From UBA9647 sp049522195 (GTDB lineage: Bacteria; Bacteroidota; Ignavibacteria; UBA10030), in assembly GCA_049522195.1 (NCBI GenBank), contig JBEKOB010000053.1, forward strand, positions 1 to 28,479: a DNA stretch of 28,479 nt. Direction: 5' to 3'. Positions 7,453 through 16,503 of this stretch are shown here, in pieces. The number at the start of each line of letters is the position of its first letter. Positions within the stretch are counted from its first letter, which is position 1. A program made the position numbers and the translations under genes. A model generated the notes under the pieces. It saw only the letters and a program-made list of their open reading frames with translations. It did not search any database and had not been told where the DNA came from.

Positions 7453-9246
7453 TTACGATCCGACCGTTTCCCATCCCCGCTTGGTGAGATTTCGATAGAT
7501 CATGGTGAATGAGATCACCGCGATGCAGAGGAACACCGAGCCAAGCAAATACTCGCCGAATATCATCTTCCCAAAACCGAAAAGCGTCATGTATATCATG
7601 AGACATCCGAAGGCCCAGTTGGAGAGGTTGAAGAGATCGTCGTGTTGCGGCACGACGTCCTTTACTTTGTCAGCGATGGGCCGCCACATCCTTGCTGATG
7701 GCCTCACCTTCCGATAGAACGAGATCAGAATCTCGTCGGGTTCCGGCTTAGTCAGGTATGTGACCGCAAGCCATACGACGGTTGTGACTCCCGTTGTGAT
7801 CATCACGAGATATGCGAAATCGAACGCATCGTTGCTGCTCATCCCGAATCCAAACTCGAGCACGAGAGAGATCACGAACGCGGACAACATCGCCGACACC
7901 TCGCTCCACGCATTGATCCGCCACCAGAACCACCGAAGGATGTAAACCAGTCCCGTCCCCGCACCGAGCGCCATCAGGAATTTCCATGCCTGAGCGATTG
8001 ACTCCATGTAGAATGAAACGATGGCAGAGCAGATCATCAAAATCACCGTCGTTATCTGGGAAGCCCTGACATAGTGTTTTTCCGTCTCATTCTTTTTCAG
8101 GAAGCGTCTATAGACATCGCTGACGAGGTACGACGCCCCCCAGTTGAATTGCGTGCCGATGGTCGACATGTAGGCTGCGGCGAATGCAGCGATCATCAGC
8201 CCGCGGAGCGATATCGGGAGATGGAGCATCATAATACGGATGTACCCCGACTCCGGATCCGCTGCGAACGCCGGATCGTGCTGGAACTCCACCATCGCAA
8301 CCAGCGCCACCAGGATCCATGGCCACGGACGGATCGCATAGTGCGCAATATTGAACCACAACGTGGCAAGTATGGAGTGTTTCTCATTCTTTGCCGAGAA
8401 GATTCGCTGTGCAATATACCCGCCACCCCCCGGCTCCGCGCCGGGATACCAGGTCGCCCACCAGTTCACAGCGATATAAACAAAAAACGTAATCATCGGC
8501 ATCCAGAGCGAGTTCAAGTCAGGAGTGAAGGACATGACTGATCCCGTCGCTCCTGTTCCGGCATTTCTCGCCTGATCGATCTGCATCAATCCCGCTTTCA
8601 AACCCGACATTCCTCCCACCGCCTCGACGGCAAACACGGCCAGCGCGATGACCATCCCCATCTTCAGAACGAATTGGAACAGGTCCGTCACCAGCACACC
8701 CCACAGGCCCGAAAGAGTTGAAATAGAAGCAGTCAACACCATGATGCCTATGAGTATGACGATTGCATAGATCTTTTCCACACCAAGGACGAGGGTAAGG
8801 ATCTTGATCATTGCAAGATTGACCCATCCCATGATTATAAGATTGATCGGCAGGCCAAGATAAAGCGCCCGGAAACCACGGAGAAACGCTGCCGGCTTGC
8901 CGGAATACCTGATTTCAGCAAACTCGACGTCCGTCAGAACCCCAGCTCTTCTCCACAATTTCGCATAGAAAAAGACCGTGAGCATGCCACTGAAGACCAG
9001 GCTCCACCAGATCCAATTGCCCGCAATGCCATTCCGTGCGACGAGGCCCGTGACGGCAAGAGGAGTATCTGCAGCGAAGGTTGTCGCAACCATGGAAGTT
9101 CCGGCAAGCCACCAGGAGACATTCCTCCCCGATATGAAATAGTCGTTGACACTGCTTGTCGCTTTTTTCCGATAGTAGAGGCCAATTGCAAGGTTAAAGG
9201 CGAAGTAGGCGAAAATGATGATCCAGTCGACAAGGGTGAGTTGCAT
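7453..9246 (-). CDS. SSS family sodium:solute symporter
   Basis: A 597-residue polytopic membrane protein of the solute:sodium symporter family, which uses the sodium gradient to import sugars, amino acids or organic acids through the inner membrane. The N-terminus LVDWIIIFAYFAFNLAIGLYY is TM1, followed by the family signature DYFISGRNVSWWLAGTSMVATTFAADTP in TM2 (the broken helix with sodium ligands). A WWATWYPGAEPGGGGYIAQR loop, and TIGTQFNWGASYLVSDVYRRF in the later core helix, are typical of the SSS branch found beside glycosidase genes. About 13-14 hydrophobic segments are visible. The start has a weak AGAGG site. It converges on the CBM6 protein gene and stands alone. A carbohydrate or uronate substrate is plausible from context only. 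Confidence 0.92.
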   Translation of the reverse strand: MQLTLVDWIIIFAYFAFNLAIGLYYRKKATSSVNDYFISGRNVSWWLAGTSMVATTFAADTPLAVTGLVARNGIAGNWIWWSLVFSGMLTVFFYAKLWRRAGVLTDVEFAEIRYSGKPAAFLRGFRALYLGLPINLIIMGWVNLAMIKILTLVLGVEKIYAIVILIGIMVLTASISTLSGLWGVLVTDLFQFVLKMGMVIALAVFAVEAVGGMSGLKAGLMQIDQARNAGTGATGSVMSFTPDLNSLWMPMITFFVYIAVNWWATWYPGAEPGGGGYIAQRIFSAKNEKHSILATLWFNIAHYAIRPWPWILVALVAMVEFQHDPAFAADPESGYIRIMMLHLPISLRGLMIAAFAAAYMSTIGTQFNWGASYLVSDVYRRFLKKNETEKHYVRASQITTVILMICSAIVSFYMESIAQAWKFLMALGAGTGLVYILRWFWWRINAWSEVSAMLSAFVISLVLEFGFGMSSNDAFDFAYLVMITTGVTTVVWLAVTYLTKPEPDEILISFYRKVRPSARMWRPIADKVKDVVPQHDDLFNLSNWAFGCLMIYMTLFGFGKMIFGEYLLGSVFLCIAVISFTMIYRNLTKRGWETVGS

Positions 9247-9300
9247 AACTGCCTCTGGTGGGTGATAGAAGTGGTTGGGAAGGATAGGCGTTCAGGTTAT

Positions 9301-9390
9301 CGGGTCATCTGGTGATCGAATCATCGGGAGATCAGATCATCGGGAGATCAGATCATCGGGTCATCGGGAGATCGAACCATCGGGCCATCG
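9301..9390. repeat. Degenerate tandem repeat, unit about 16 bp
   Basis: The stretch is built from variants of GATCAGATCATCGGGA repeated back to back, with sub-repeats ATCGGG and TCATCGGG. At least four recognisable units are present with substitutions (GATCGAATCATCGGGA, then GATCAGATCATCGGGA, then partial units). It lies between the start of the symporter gene and the end of the thioredoxin-fold gene, both on the minus strand. No coding frame accounts for it. Confidence 0.75.
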
Positions 9391-9446
9391 TTGTTAGTTC
9401 TTCATTGGATAGATGGACAGATGGTTAGATGGCCCGATCACCAGAT
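9307..9446. repeat. 12-bp inverted repeat flanking the tandem array
   Basis: ATCTGGTGATCG at 9307-9318 is the exact reverse complement of CGATCACCAGAT at 9435-9446. The arms bracket the tandem array and a further run of GATGG-containing words (9395-9432). With a loop of over 100 nt it is unlikely to be a simple terminator. It looks like the ends of a small repetitive element. Confidence 0.5.
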
Positions 9447-9451
9447 AATCC

Positions 9452-11344
9452 TTAGTGTTTCAGAAGCACTTCAATTTCATTTTCCAGATCATTGACAAGA
9501 GCTGTGCCGTCTTTGAACCCAATGTGTTTGAATTGGATCTTTCCATTCTTGTCGATGACGTACGTGATAGGAATCCCTTCTATACCGTACTTCTCGGCCA
9601 TACCGGGGACTTCATCTAACCCGACAGGGATTGTGCACTTCATACCTGCCATTGATTTCTTCACGAGAGCATCACGGGCTGCACCGGCAGCATTCTCAGT
9701 CGTATTGATCGTTACGAAAGAGACCGTACGGTAGTATTGGTAGGCCTCATAGACTTTCTGGAGCTGCGCCAGCGCCTCTTTGCACCCACTGCCCCACGTG
9801 GCCCAGAAGTTCACAACCACGACTTTCCCGCGCATCTCGCTCAGATTCAGCGTCGCGCCGTCAAGGTCTTTCAATGAAAATTCAGGTGCTGGTTTATTCA
9901 ATCCACTCTTCAGCATCTGTGTCTGTTCAGCGGTTTTGGCTTGCTGAACCGCCTTGTCATATCCGGCCAATGAGCCATGCACGTTCTTGAACGCAGCCTT
10001 GAATTTTTCAATGATCGCAAGGTTTGATCTTCCCTTGCGAATGCACTCAAGGCCGATATCAACGGCGTTCGGGTTCTTGTTGGTGGCGAGATACGCATCG
10101 ACAAAATTGAGATTGATGGAGAGGTCAGCCCCTTTTGTAAGCGCGTACGCCTCAGCGAAATCCGCTTCTGCCTGGTCCTTCTTGCCGGATTTCGAGCTCA
10201 CCTGACCGCGGACCTGGAGCAGGGAAGCAAGTGTGACCGCGTGCGACTGTTTCCAGTCATCCAGAGGTATAGAGGGCGGCTTCGATACTTCATCTTGCTT
10301 CCGAAGGATGTCGATCCCCTCAGTTATCCAGGTCAGAGCTTTGTCGAGGCCGTTCCCCTTCTCGATCATCGGCGCCACAACGTTCTTGTACAGCGCTGGA
10401 TCGCTGTTCGGGGACGACTTCAGCACACCGTAACCCTTGTCAAAATCTCCTGTCTGAGCATACAGCAAAACAAGCTGCCGCTTATCCGCCAGAGTTTCTT
10501 CCTCTTTAAGATTGAATCCAGACACGTGCTGTTCCAGAAGTCTTATTTTCTTCGCGGGATCATGTTCGGTCGAGAGACCCATGATATGGGTCGCTGCCGC
10601 CACTTTGCCCCTGGGGTTCTCTGCGATGAAAACCTTACGAAGCGAGTCGGCTTTCTTTTGCTCACCGACCTGATCGAACCACACCAGAATCATCGGGAGC
10701 GCATCATCGTTTTTTCGGAACAGTCTCAACGCATTGCCAAGCTCTTTTTTCACTCGTGCAGTCCCTGCTTCAGTCGGAGTCGGATTCGTCTCGAGATACC
10801 AAGCGAGATTGACGGCAGAATAGTCTTCAGGGTACATCTTCCGCTCGAGTGCGAGCTCCGCCTTCGCAGCGGGCACGTCCTTTTGAAACTTATATCCCAT
10901 GTAACCGCCAAACGCCAGAACCGCGGCGCGCCAGTAATGGGCTGCCCTGAGGGTCTTTCCATCCGCCCCCACGACCATTGTACTCCACCCCTTCTCGGCG
11001 TTATCGTCCTTCAAGTCCCCCGCGACAAACTGATGGAGAAGGAAACGGGCGTCCGCTTGCTGCAATTTGAAGCTGGCCTTCCACATTCTTCCCGATTTCG
11101 CCATCGGCGTCTCGACCAGAACGGGCGACGAGCCAACATCCCGAAGAACCAGAGTTCGAACCGTAAGTGAGGAAGGACGTTGGATCGCAGCATTGCGTGC
11201 TCCTGGATCATACGTCACTGTAATGTCGTCGTTGATCTTCGGGCTTTGAGGAGCCACGGTGACCAGTTGACCAAATACGACATTGGAGCTCATTACGAGA
11301 AACAGCACAACAGCCAGCAGCGAAACTGTCCGAACCACCCGCAT
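9452..11344 (-). CDS. Exported TPR-like/TlpA thioredoxin-fold protein with altered CxxC
   Basis: A 630-residue secreted protein with a clear signal peptide (VSLLAVVLFLVMSSNVVFG). The N-terminal quarter is probably beta-rich, the middle (about 150-470) is alpha-helical with tetratricopeptide-like repeats, and the C-terminus (about 490-630) is a TlpA/ResA-type thioredoxin domain: PAPEFSLKDLDGATLNLSEMRGKVVVVNFWATW and a cis-proline segment GIPITYVID. The redox motif, normally WCxxC, reads WGSGC here, so the nucleophilic first cysteine is glycine (GGC codon) while the second remains. Classical disulfide exchange is therefore doubtful. AAGGAG lies 9 nt before the ATG. It diverges from the M28 peptidase gene. 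A role in periplasmic protein quality or peptide handling is only inference. Confidence 0.85.
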   Translation of the reverse strand: MRVVRTVSLLAVVLFLVMSSNVVFGQLVTVAPQSPKINDDITVTYDPGARNAAIQRPSSLTVRTLVLRDVGSSPVLVETPMAKSGRMWKASFKLQQADARFLLHQFVAGDLKDDNAEKGWSTMVVGADGKTLRAAHYWRAAVLAFGGYMGYKFQKDVPAAKAELALERKMYPEDYSAVNLAWYLETNPTPTEAGTARVKKELGNALRLFRKNDDALPMILVWFDQVGEQKKADSLRKVFIAENPRGKVAAATHIMGLSTEHDPAKKIRLLEQHVSGFNLKEEETLADKRQLVLLYAQTGDFDKGYGVLKSSPNSDPALYKNVVAPMIEKGNGLDKALTWITEGIDILRKQDEVSKPPSIPLDDWKQSHAVTLASLLQVRGQVSSKSGKKDQAEADFAEAYALTKGADLSINLNFVDAYLATNKNPNAVDIGLECIRKGRSNLAIIEKFKAAFKNVHGSLAGYDKAVQQAKTAEQTQMLKSGLNKPAPEFSLKDLDGATLNLSEMRGKVVVVNFWATWGSGCKEALAQLQKVYEAYQYYRTVSFVTINTTENAAGAARDALVKKSMAGMKCTIPVGLDEVPGMAEKYGIEGIPITYVIDKNGKIQFKHIGFKDGTALVNDLENEIEVLLKH

Positions 11345-11538
11345 ACGATCGATCTCCTTCCAGATAAGAAATACACGATTGGATGACTAATGTAAGAACA
11401 TAGGTGCGCTCATTCAAGCGCTATTTCGAGTGACACGCCGTATCATCAAATGAAATGGACATGATTCACCGTACCACGCACTCCAGCTCCCTTCAACCCA
11501 CAATTTTTCACTTGAAGCATCCTTTTTTTCGCTATACC

Positions 11539-11568
11539 TTGACTCACCTCGATCTCGGGCCCTAGAAT
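11539..11568 (+). promoter_or_regulatory. Sigma70-like promoter of the M28 peptidase gene
   Basis: TTGACT at 11539-11544 and TAGAAT at 11563-11568 are separated by 18 bp, each one base off the consensus. They lie about 44 bp before the start of the peptidase gene, leaving a short leader that includes the GGAGG ribosome site. Confidence 0.5.
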
Positions 11569-11611
11569 CTCCCGCACCGTAGCGTACAACCACCAACATC
11601 TTGGAGGTTTC

Positions 11612-13210
11612 ATGAAAACACTCTTACGGATTGTTTTCCCGATTCTCTTGGGAATTCTTCTCGTCGTTCCGGTTTTCGCGCAGCCTTTTGGCATGCAGAA
11701 CATGGGACCGACATTCCCCACGGACGATCAGATCGTGAAGAATCTGTACAAGGAAGCGATGGATTCCTCGCGGCTTCCTATGCTTGCCCATGAGCTCATG
11801 GATGTCATTGGACCCAGGCTCGTCGGTTCGCCGAGCTTGCTCAAGGCAAACAACTGGGTCATTGCCAGGTACCAGTCTTGGGGAATTGAAGCGAAGAACG
11901 AAGAGTACGGTAAATGGCGCGGCTGGGAGCGTGGCACAACGCATATCGATCTGCTTCAGCCCCGCGTTCGCACGCTCGAGGGGGCGATGCTTTCGTGGAG
12001 CCCTGCTACGAAAAAAGGAGGCGTGACGGCGGGATTGATCGTCATCGGCGACGTTCCTGACTCTGCGGCGTTTCTGAAGTGGCTTCCAAATGTCAAGGGG
12101 AAGTTCGTTCTCGTCTCGGGGCCCCAACCGACTGGCCGTCCGGACAAGGTGTGGGAGGAATTCGGTACGAAGGAGTCGTTCGACACGCTGAAAGCGCTCC
12201 GGACTAAAATGAACGATGACTGGACCAAACGGATCAGGAAGACAGGATTCCGGCCTGACACACTTGCATTCATTCTTGAACAAGCGGGCGCTGTCGGCGT
12301 CGTGTCATCGATGTGGTCCAGCGGCTGGGGCGTGTTTCGCGTATTCGGTACAACGAACGAAAAGATCCCTGTCGTTGCCCTCAGCCTCGAAGACTACAAC
12401 CTCCTGTACCGGCTCGTCGAATATGGAGATAACCCGGTGATACGGGTCGAGACCGATTCAAAGCTCACCGGAGTCACCCCCACTTTCAACACCATTGGCA
12501 TGATCCGCGGGAGCGAAAAACCAAACGAATATGTCGTCCTCTCAGCACATCTTGATTCGTGGGAAGCAGGTTCCGGTGCTACGGATAATGGTACCGGAAC
12601 GATTATCATGATGGAAACCATGAGGCTTCTCAAGAAGTACTATCCCAATCCCAAACGGACAATTCTCGTCGGGCACTGGTGCAGCGAAGAGCAGGGACTG
12701 AACGGCTCGCGTGCGTTTGTGAAAGATCATGCGGATATGCTGGACAAGATACAGGCAGTCTTCAATCAGGACAACGGAACCGGCCGTATTACGAACATTG
12801 GGGCCTCCGGGTTCCTTAGTGGAAGCGAACATCTCGCACGATGGATGGCACGAACGCCCGACAACATCACTCGCGACATCACTGTGAGCTTCCCGGGCAT
12901 GCCCGGCGGCGGTGGAACCGATCATGCCTCGTTCGTTGCAGTCGGCGTGCCATCTTTTGGCCTCGGCTCGAACAATTGGGACTACTTCGCTTACACGTGG
13001 CATACGAACAGGGATACTTACGATAAGCTCGTGTTCGATGATCTCCAGAACGATGTGGCGCTCACGGCGTGCCTGGCGTATCAGGCCAGCGAGGATCCAA
13101 CGCTCGTCGCCCGTGATCGCAGAGTCATGCCGATCAATCGCCGGACGGGTCAGCTCATGCAATGGCCGCAACCGGTCGAACCGGAGCGTGCCGGTCAATT
13201 AAAGAAGTAA
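11612..13210 (+). CDS. M28 family zinc metallopeptidase, exported
   Basis: A 532-residue protein with a signal peptide (MKTLLRIVFPILLGILLVVPVFAQ) and a C-terminal M28 (PF04389) di-zinc peptidase domain, interrupted earlier by a PA-like segment (KGKFVLVSG to GAVGVVSSM, about 155-230). The metal ligands are all present: H313 in SAHLD, bridging D325 in TDNGTG, catalytic E359 with ligand E360 in CSEEQG, D387 in NQDNGTG, and H464 in TWHTNRDT. This layout matches carboxypeptidase Q-like exopeptidases that remove amino acids from peptides in the periplasm or outside. A GGAGG site precedes the ATG at 11612. The gene is monocistronic by its own promoter and terminator. Substrate specificity cannot be told from sequence. 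Confidence 0.92.
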   Translation: MKTLLRIVFPILLGILLVVPVFAQPFGMQNMGPTFPTDDQIVKNLYKEAMDSSRLPMLAHELMDVIGPRLVGSPSLLKANNWVIARYQSWGIEAKNEEYGKWRGWERGTTHIDLLQPRVRTLEGAMLSWSPATKKGGVTAGLIVIGDVPDSAAFLKWLPNVKGKFVLVSGPQPTGRPDKVWEEFGTKESFDTLKALRTKMNDDWTKRIRKTGFRPDTLAFILEQAGAVGVVSSMWSSGWGVFRVFGTTNEKIPVVALSLEDYNLLYRLVEYGDNPVIRVETDSKLTGVTPTFNTIGMIRGSEKPNEYVVLSAHLDSWEAGSGATDNGTGTIIMMETMRLLKKYYPNPKRTILVGHWCSEEQGLNGSRAFVKDHADMLDKIQAVFNQDNGTGRITNIGASGFLSGSEHLARWMARTPDNITRDITVSFPGMPGGGGTDHASFVAVGVPSFGLGSNNWDYFAYTWHTNRDTYDKLVFDDLQNDVALTACLAYQASEDPTLVARDRRVMPINRRTGQLMQWPQPVEPERAGQLKK

Positions 13211-13232
13211 GCGACCTCTATCCAGCACATTC

Positions 13233-13268
13233 AAGCGCCCGACCTCGTGCCGGGCGCTTTAGTTTTTA
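13233..13268 (+). terminator. Rho-independent terminator after M28 gene
   Basis: A perfect 9-bp stem AAGCGCCCG / CGGGCGCTT (13233-13241 and 13251-13259), loop ACCTCGTGC, followed at once by the T-rich TTAGTTTTT. It starts 22 bp after the peptidase stop codon. Confidence 0.9.
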
Positions 13269-13378
13269 GTGGCTACTCAGGTTGGCACATCGGAGACTCT
13301 TGGAATGCGAAACCGCCAAATCCATATGGCAGCTGAAAGCAACGGCATCGGAAAACTCACCTGGCCTGCCTTTCCCAA

Positions 13379-13407
13379 TTGTCATTCAATTCTTCTTTCA
13401 CTATTAT
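13379..13407 (+). promoter_or_regulatory. Sigma70-like promoter of the GH78 gene
   Basis: TTGTCA at 13379-13384 and TATTAT at 13402-13407 with an ideal 17-bp spacer; each box differs by one base from the sigma70 consensus. Predicted transcription would begin near 13414, giving a leader of roughly 95 nt before the ATG at 13509. It follows the terminator of the preceding gene, so GH78 is likely an independent unit. Confidence 0.55.
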
Positions 13408-13508
13408 ATCCCCGACATCACGTCCACTTCCCCCCTCAACAAGTATCCTGACCAGCCGACCTATGCTGCGAGACTGTGCCAGGGTCACCTATGAAACGAG
13501 GTTCTCAT

Positions 13509-16223
13509 ATGAAAACGACAACCATCATGCTGGCGGTGCTCATGGGCACTATGGTACTTCAGACTAATTCTCAAGCACAGATAAAGGTGACGGGCCTTCG
13601 GTGTGAGTTCAGGACCGACCCGATCAGTGTCGACGTCGCAAAGCCGCGACTGAGTTGGATCATAGAATCCAAGGACCGTGGAATGAAGCAGACCGCATAT
13701 GAGCTCCTCGTCGCCAGCAGCAAAGAACTTCTCGACAAGAACAAGGGAGATCTCTGGGAAACCGGGAAGGTCTCCGGCGATCGATCCATCCACATCTCGT
13801 ATGACGGAAAAGCGCTTTCATCCCGGGACAACTGCTTCTGGAAGGTGCGCATCTGGGACAATCATGGGCACGAGTCGGCTTACTCAAAGCCAGCACTCTG
13901 GCAGATGGGTCTCCTTTCAAAATCGGACTGGAAAGCGCAATGGATTGGTCTTCAGGCGGACACCTCCCTCGACTTGCGACCGGCGCCGTACGTCCGGAAG
14001 GAATTCGTGGTGAACAAACCCGTTCGGCGAGCTCAATTGTATGTCACAGCGCGGGGAATGTTCGTTGCAAGCCTCAACGGCAGCCGAATTGGGAACGAAA
14101 TGCTCTCACCCGAATGGAGCGACTACTACAAGCGCATTCAGTACATGACGTACGACGTGACGGATCAGGTCAAAGGGGGAACGAACTGTCTTGGCGTCAT
14201 CATTGGCGATGGCTGGTTCAGGGGGTTTGTCGGCTTCCTCAAATTCCCAAATAATTACGGGAAGCAAACAAGCACTCTGCTCCAGCTTCATCTTGAATTC
14301 GCGGACGGGACTGAACAGGTGGTCTGCTCCGATGCAAGCTGGAAAGGAACATACGGTGCTCTCTCCTACTCCGACCTTCTTATGGGTGAGCGATACGATG
14401 CTCAAAAGGAACCGGAAGGATGGAATACGTCCGGCTACAATGACAGCCGGTGGCAGAATGTGATAGTGATGCCGGAGCCAACAGCTCAGCTGGTTGCGCT
14501 CCCGACAGAGCCGGTCCGCGTTATGCATATCCTGAAAGCCAAAAAGGTGACGGAGCCGAAGAAAGGAACATTCGTATTCGACCTGGGGCAAAACATCGCC
14601 GGGTATTGCCTCCTGAAAGTCAAAGGACCCGCCGGAACCGAAGTGACGCTGCGACACGCTGAAGTGTTGAATCCGGACGGGACAATCTACACCGAGAATC
14701 TCCGCAGAGCGAAGGCCACAGATGTGTACGTCCTCAAAGGAGGTCGGGATGAAGTGTTTGAGCCGCACTTTACATTTCATGGGTTCCGGTACGTAGAAGT
14801 GACCGGATATCCCGGCAAGCCGACCCTCAATGCAATTCGCGGCTGTGCGATCAATACAGACCTCCCTTCGGCCGGCAGCTTCACCTGCTCCGATCCCACA
14901 GTGAACCAGCTCCAAAGCAACATCCTCTGGAGCCAGCGCTGCAATTTCATCAGCATTCCGACAGATTGCCCGCAGCGCGATGAGCGTCTGGGCTGGATGG
15001 GAGACGCTCAGATCTTTGTGCGGACAGCTTCATTCAATATGGACGTCTCTTCGTTCATGACAAAATGGATGTGTGATGTTGAGGATGCCCAATCGCCGGA
15101 AGGAGCCTTCAAGGACACTTCACCGTACATTCAGGGGAACGGCACCGATGGTGCACCAGGATGGGGAGACGCCGGTGTCATCGTTCCGTGGTATATGTAC
15201 CGATGCTACGGAGACACGCGTATCATCGAGCGCCACTACGACGCGATGAATCGCTGGATGAAGTATATGGCGGATTCAAATGCTGATCATGTCAGGAACA
15301 AGCTTCGTAACAACGATTACGGCGACTGGCTCTCGATCGATGCGGAAACCCCGAAGGACCTTCTTGCAACCGCATTCTGGGCTTACGATGCGAAGCTCAT
15401 GGCGGATATGGCCCAGGCCATCGGACGCTCCGATGATCAGCGATCATACCTCGAGTTGATGAACGTCATCAAGGCGGCGTTTCAGAAAAAGTACATCTCA
15501 TCTGATGGCCACGTCTTTGGCGAGACGCAAACCGGCTACGTGCTCTGCCTGGCGTTTGATTTGATGCCCGAGACCTTGCGTGAACGCGCCGCACAATATC
15601 TTGTTGATGATATAAAGAAACGGAATAACCATCTCTCCACGGGCTTCATCGGCGTGAAGTATTTGAATCCGGTACTCTCGGACAATGGCTATCTGGATGT
15701 AGCCTACAAGCTCCTCTTCAACAAGACATTTCCGTCGTGGGGCTATCCAATCCTGCAGGGAGCTACAACCATTTGGGAACGCTGGGATGGATGGACAAAG
15801 GAAAAAGGATTTCAGGATGCAGGCATGAACTCTTTCAACCACTACTCGATGGGGTCTGTCGGCGAGTGGCTCTACAGGTACGTCGGTGGAATTGATCTCG
15901 ATGGTAACGCTGTGGCATACAAGAAAATCGCCATTCATCCTCGCCCGAATCGGGGACTGACGTTCGCCAAGGCCGAATATGTCTCAATCTATGGTCCGAT
16001 AAGAAGCGAATGGAAACAGGAATCGGGTAAACTCAGCTTGAACGTCACGATCCCGCCAAACACGACGGCCACTGTGTTCGTGCCGACTTCAGATCCAAAA
16101 TCGGTGAAGGAGAACGGGGGGACAAAAGCATCTGAGGGCGTTACGTTTCTGCGCAATGAAGCCGGATGTTCCGTTTTCGAGGTCGGCTCGGGCACATACA
16201 AATTCGAAAGTACGTGGAGGTAG
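13509..16223 (+). CDS. GH78 alpha-L-rhamnosidase
   Basis: A 904-residue exported inverting glycosidase that removes terminal alpha-L-rhamnose. After the signal peptide (MKTTTIMLAVLMGTMVLQTNSQAQ) comes the MalE-like/N-terminal beta domain starting ITGLRCE-like (KVTGLRCEFRTDPISVD), a Bac_rhamnosid_N region with APYVRKEF and ARGMFVASLNG (about 155-330), a further beta domain with FDLGQNIAGY, then the alpha/alpha6 barrel and a C-terminal beta domain. The catalytic signature DCPQRDERLGWMGD is intact: D486, D491 and general acid E492; the predicted general base is E757 in TTIWERW. The start at 13509 has GAGG 8 nt upstream and begins the signal peptide; a GTG at 13476 and an ATG at 13491 are alternatives. 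Length is typical for the family. Confidence 0.95.
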   Translation: MKTTTIMLAVLMGTMVLQTNSQAQIKVTGLRCEFRTDPISVDVAKPRLSWIIESKDRGMKQTAYELLVASSKELLDKNKGDLWETGKVSGDRSIHISYDGKALSSRDNCFWKVRIWDNHGHESAYSKPALWQMGLLSKSDWKAQWIGLQADTSLDLRPAPYVRKEFVVNKPVRRAQLYVTARGMFVASLNGSRIGNEMLSPEWSDYYKRIQYMTYDVTDQVKGGTNCLGVIIGDGWFRGFVGFLKFPNNYGKQTSTLLQLHLEFADGTEQVVCSDASWKGTYGALSYSDLLMGERYDAQKEPEGWNTSGYNDSRWQNVIVMPEPTAQLVALPTEPVRVMHILKAKKVTEPKKGTFVFDLGQNIAGYCLLKVKGPAGTEVTLRHAEVLNPDGTIYTENLRRAKATDVYVLKGGRDEVFEPHFTFHGFRYVEVTGYPGKPTLNAIRGCAINTDLPSAGSFTCSDPTVNQLQSNILWSQRCNFISIPTDCPQRDERLGWMGDAQIFVRTASFNMDVSSFMTKWMCDVEDAQSPEGAFKDTSPYIQGNGTDGAPGWGDAGVIVPWYMYRCYGDTRIIERHYDAMNRWMKYMADSNADHVRNKLRNNDYGDWLSIDAETPKDLLATAFWAYDAKLMADMAQAIGRSDDQRSYLELMNVIKAAFQKKYISSDGHVFGETQTGYVLCLAFDLMPETLRERAAQYLVDDIKKRNNHLSTGFIGVKYLNPVLSDNGYLDVAYKLLFNKTFPSWGYPILQGATTIWERWDGWTKEKGFQDAGMNSFNHYSMGSVGEWLYRYVGGIDLDGNAVAYKKIAIHPRPNRGLTFAKAEYVSIYGPIRSEWKQESGKLSLNVTIPPNTTATVFVPTSDPKSVKENGGTKASEGVTFLRNEAGCSVFEVGSGTYKFESTWR

Positions 16224-16232
16224 CGGCGATCT

Positions 16233-16484
16233 TCAGATTGCATCACCGGATGTGTGCCTAGAACACCCACTCCAGTCGCGAGGTGTGAGTATGATCTTCT
16301 CGGTTGTACGGTACGAGACGTGGAGATCAATTCCCAATCCCCCCCTAACGAGATCGGGATCGTAGATCTGGAAATCTAGAGGATACTGCGAGAAGGCATA
16401 CTGGACCGTAAAGTCAGATGCCATGCGAGTTCGTCTGCCGCTGCGATCAGCTCGTTCATACTGTCGCGTTCTCCAAGCATCCGA
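16233..16484 (-). pseudogene. Possible C-terminal remnant of an outer-membrane beta-barrel gene
   Basis: The minus strand here has an open frame of 83 codons without a proper start, bounded upstream by a stop at 16485-16487. Its translation alternates polar and hydrophobic residues and contains YERAD, ASDFTVQYAFSQYPLDF, VRGGLGIDLHVSYRTTEK and ends ILTPRDW plus a short tail. That pattern resembles the final strands of an outer-membrane barrel, similar in feel to PorV-like proteins. It fits wholly between GH78 and the APC gene, which otherwise is a 280-bp gap. No recognisable N-terminal part remains. A chance open frame is possible. Confidence 0.28.
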
Positions 16485-16503
16485 TCACGCCTTACGATAC
16501 TCC

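Noticed and set aside
9301..9390. Array considered as a CRISPR
   Set aside because: Units abut without unique spacers, are only about 16 bp and degenerate, and no cas gene is nearby.
10241..11170. Plus-strand open frame of 309 codons
   Set aside because: It lies wholly antisense to the exported thioredoxin-fold gene, which has a signal peptide and clear domains; the antisense translation is arginine-rich and unlike any family.
14106..14915. Minus-strand open frame of 269 codons
   Set aside because: It is antisense within the GH78 gene, whose motifs are continuous through this region.
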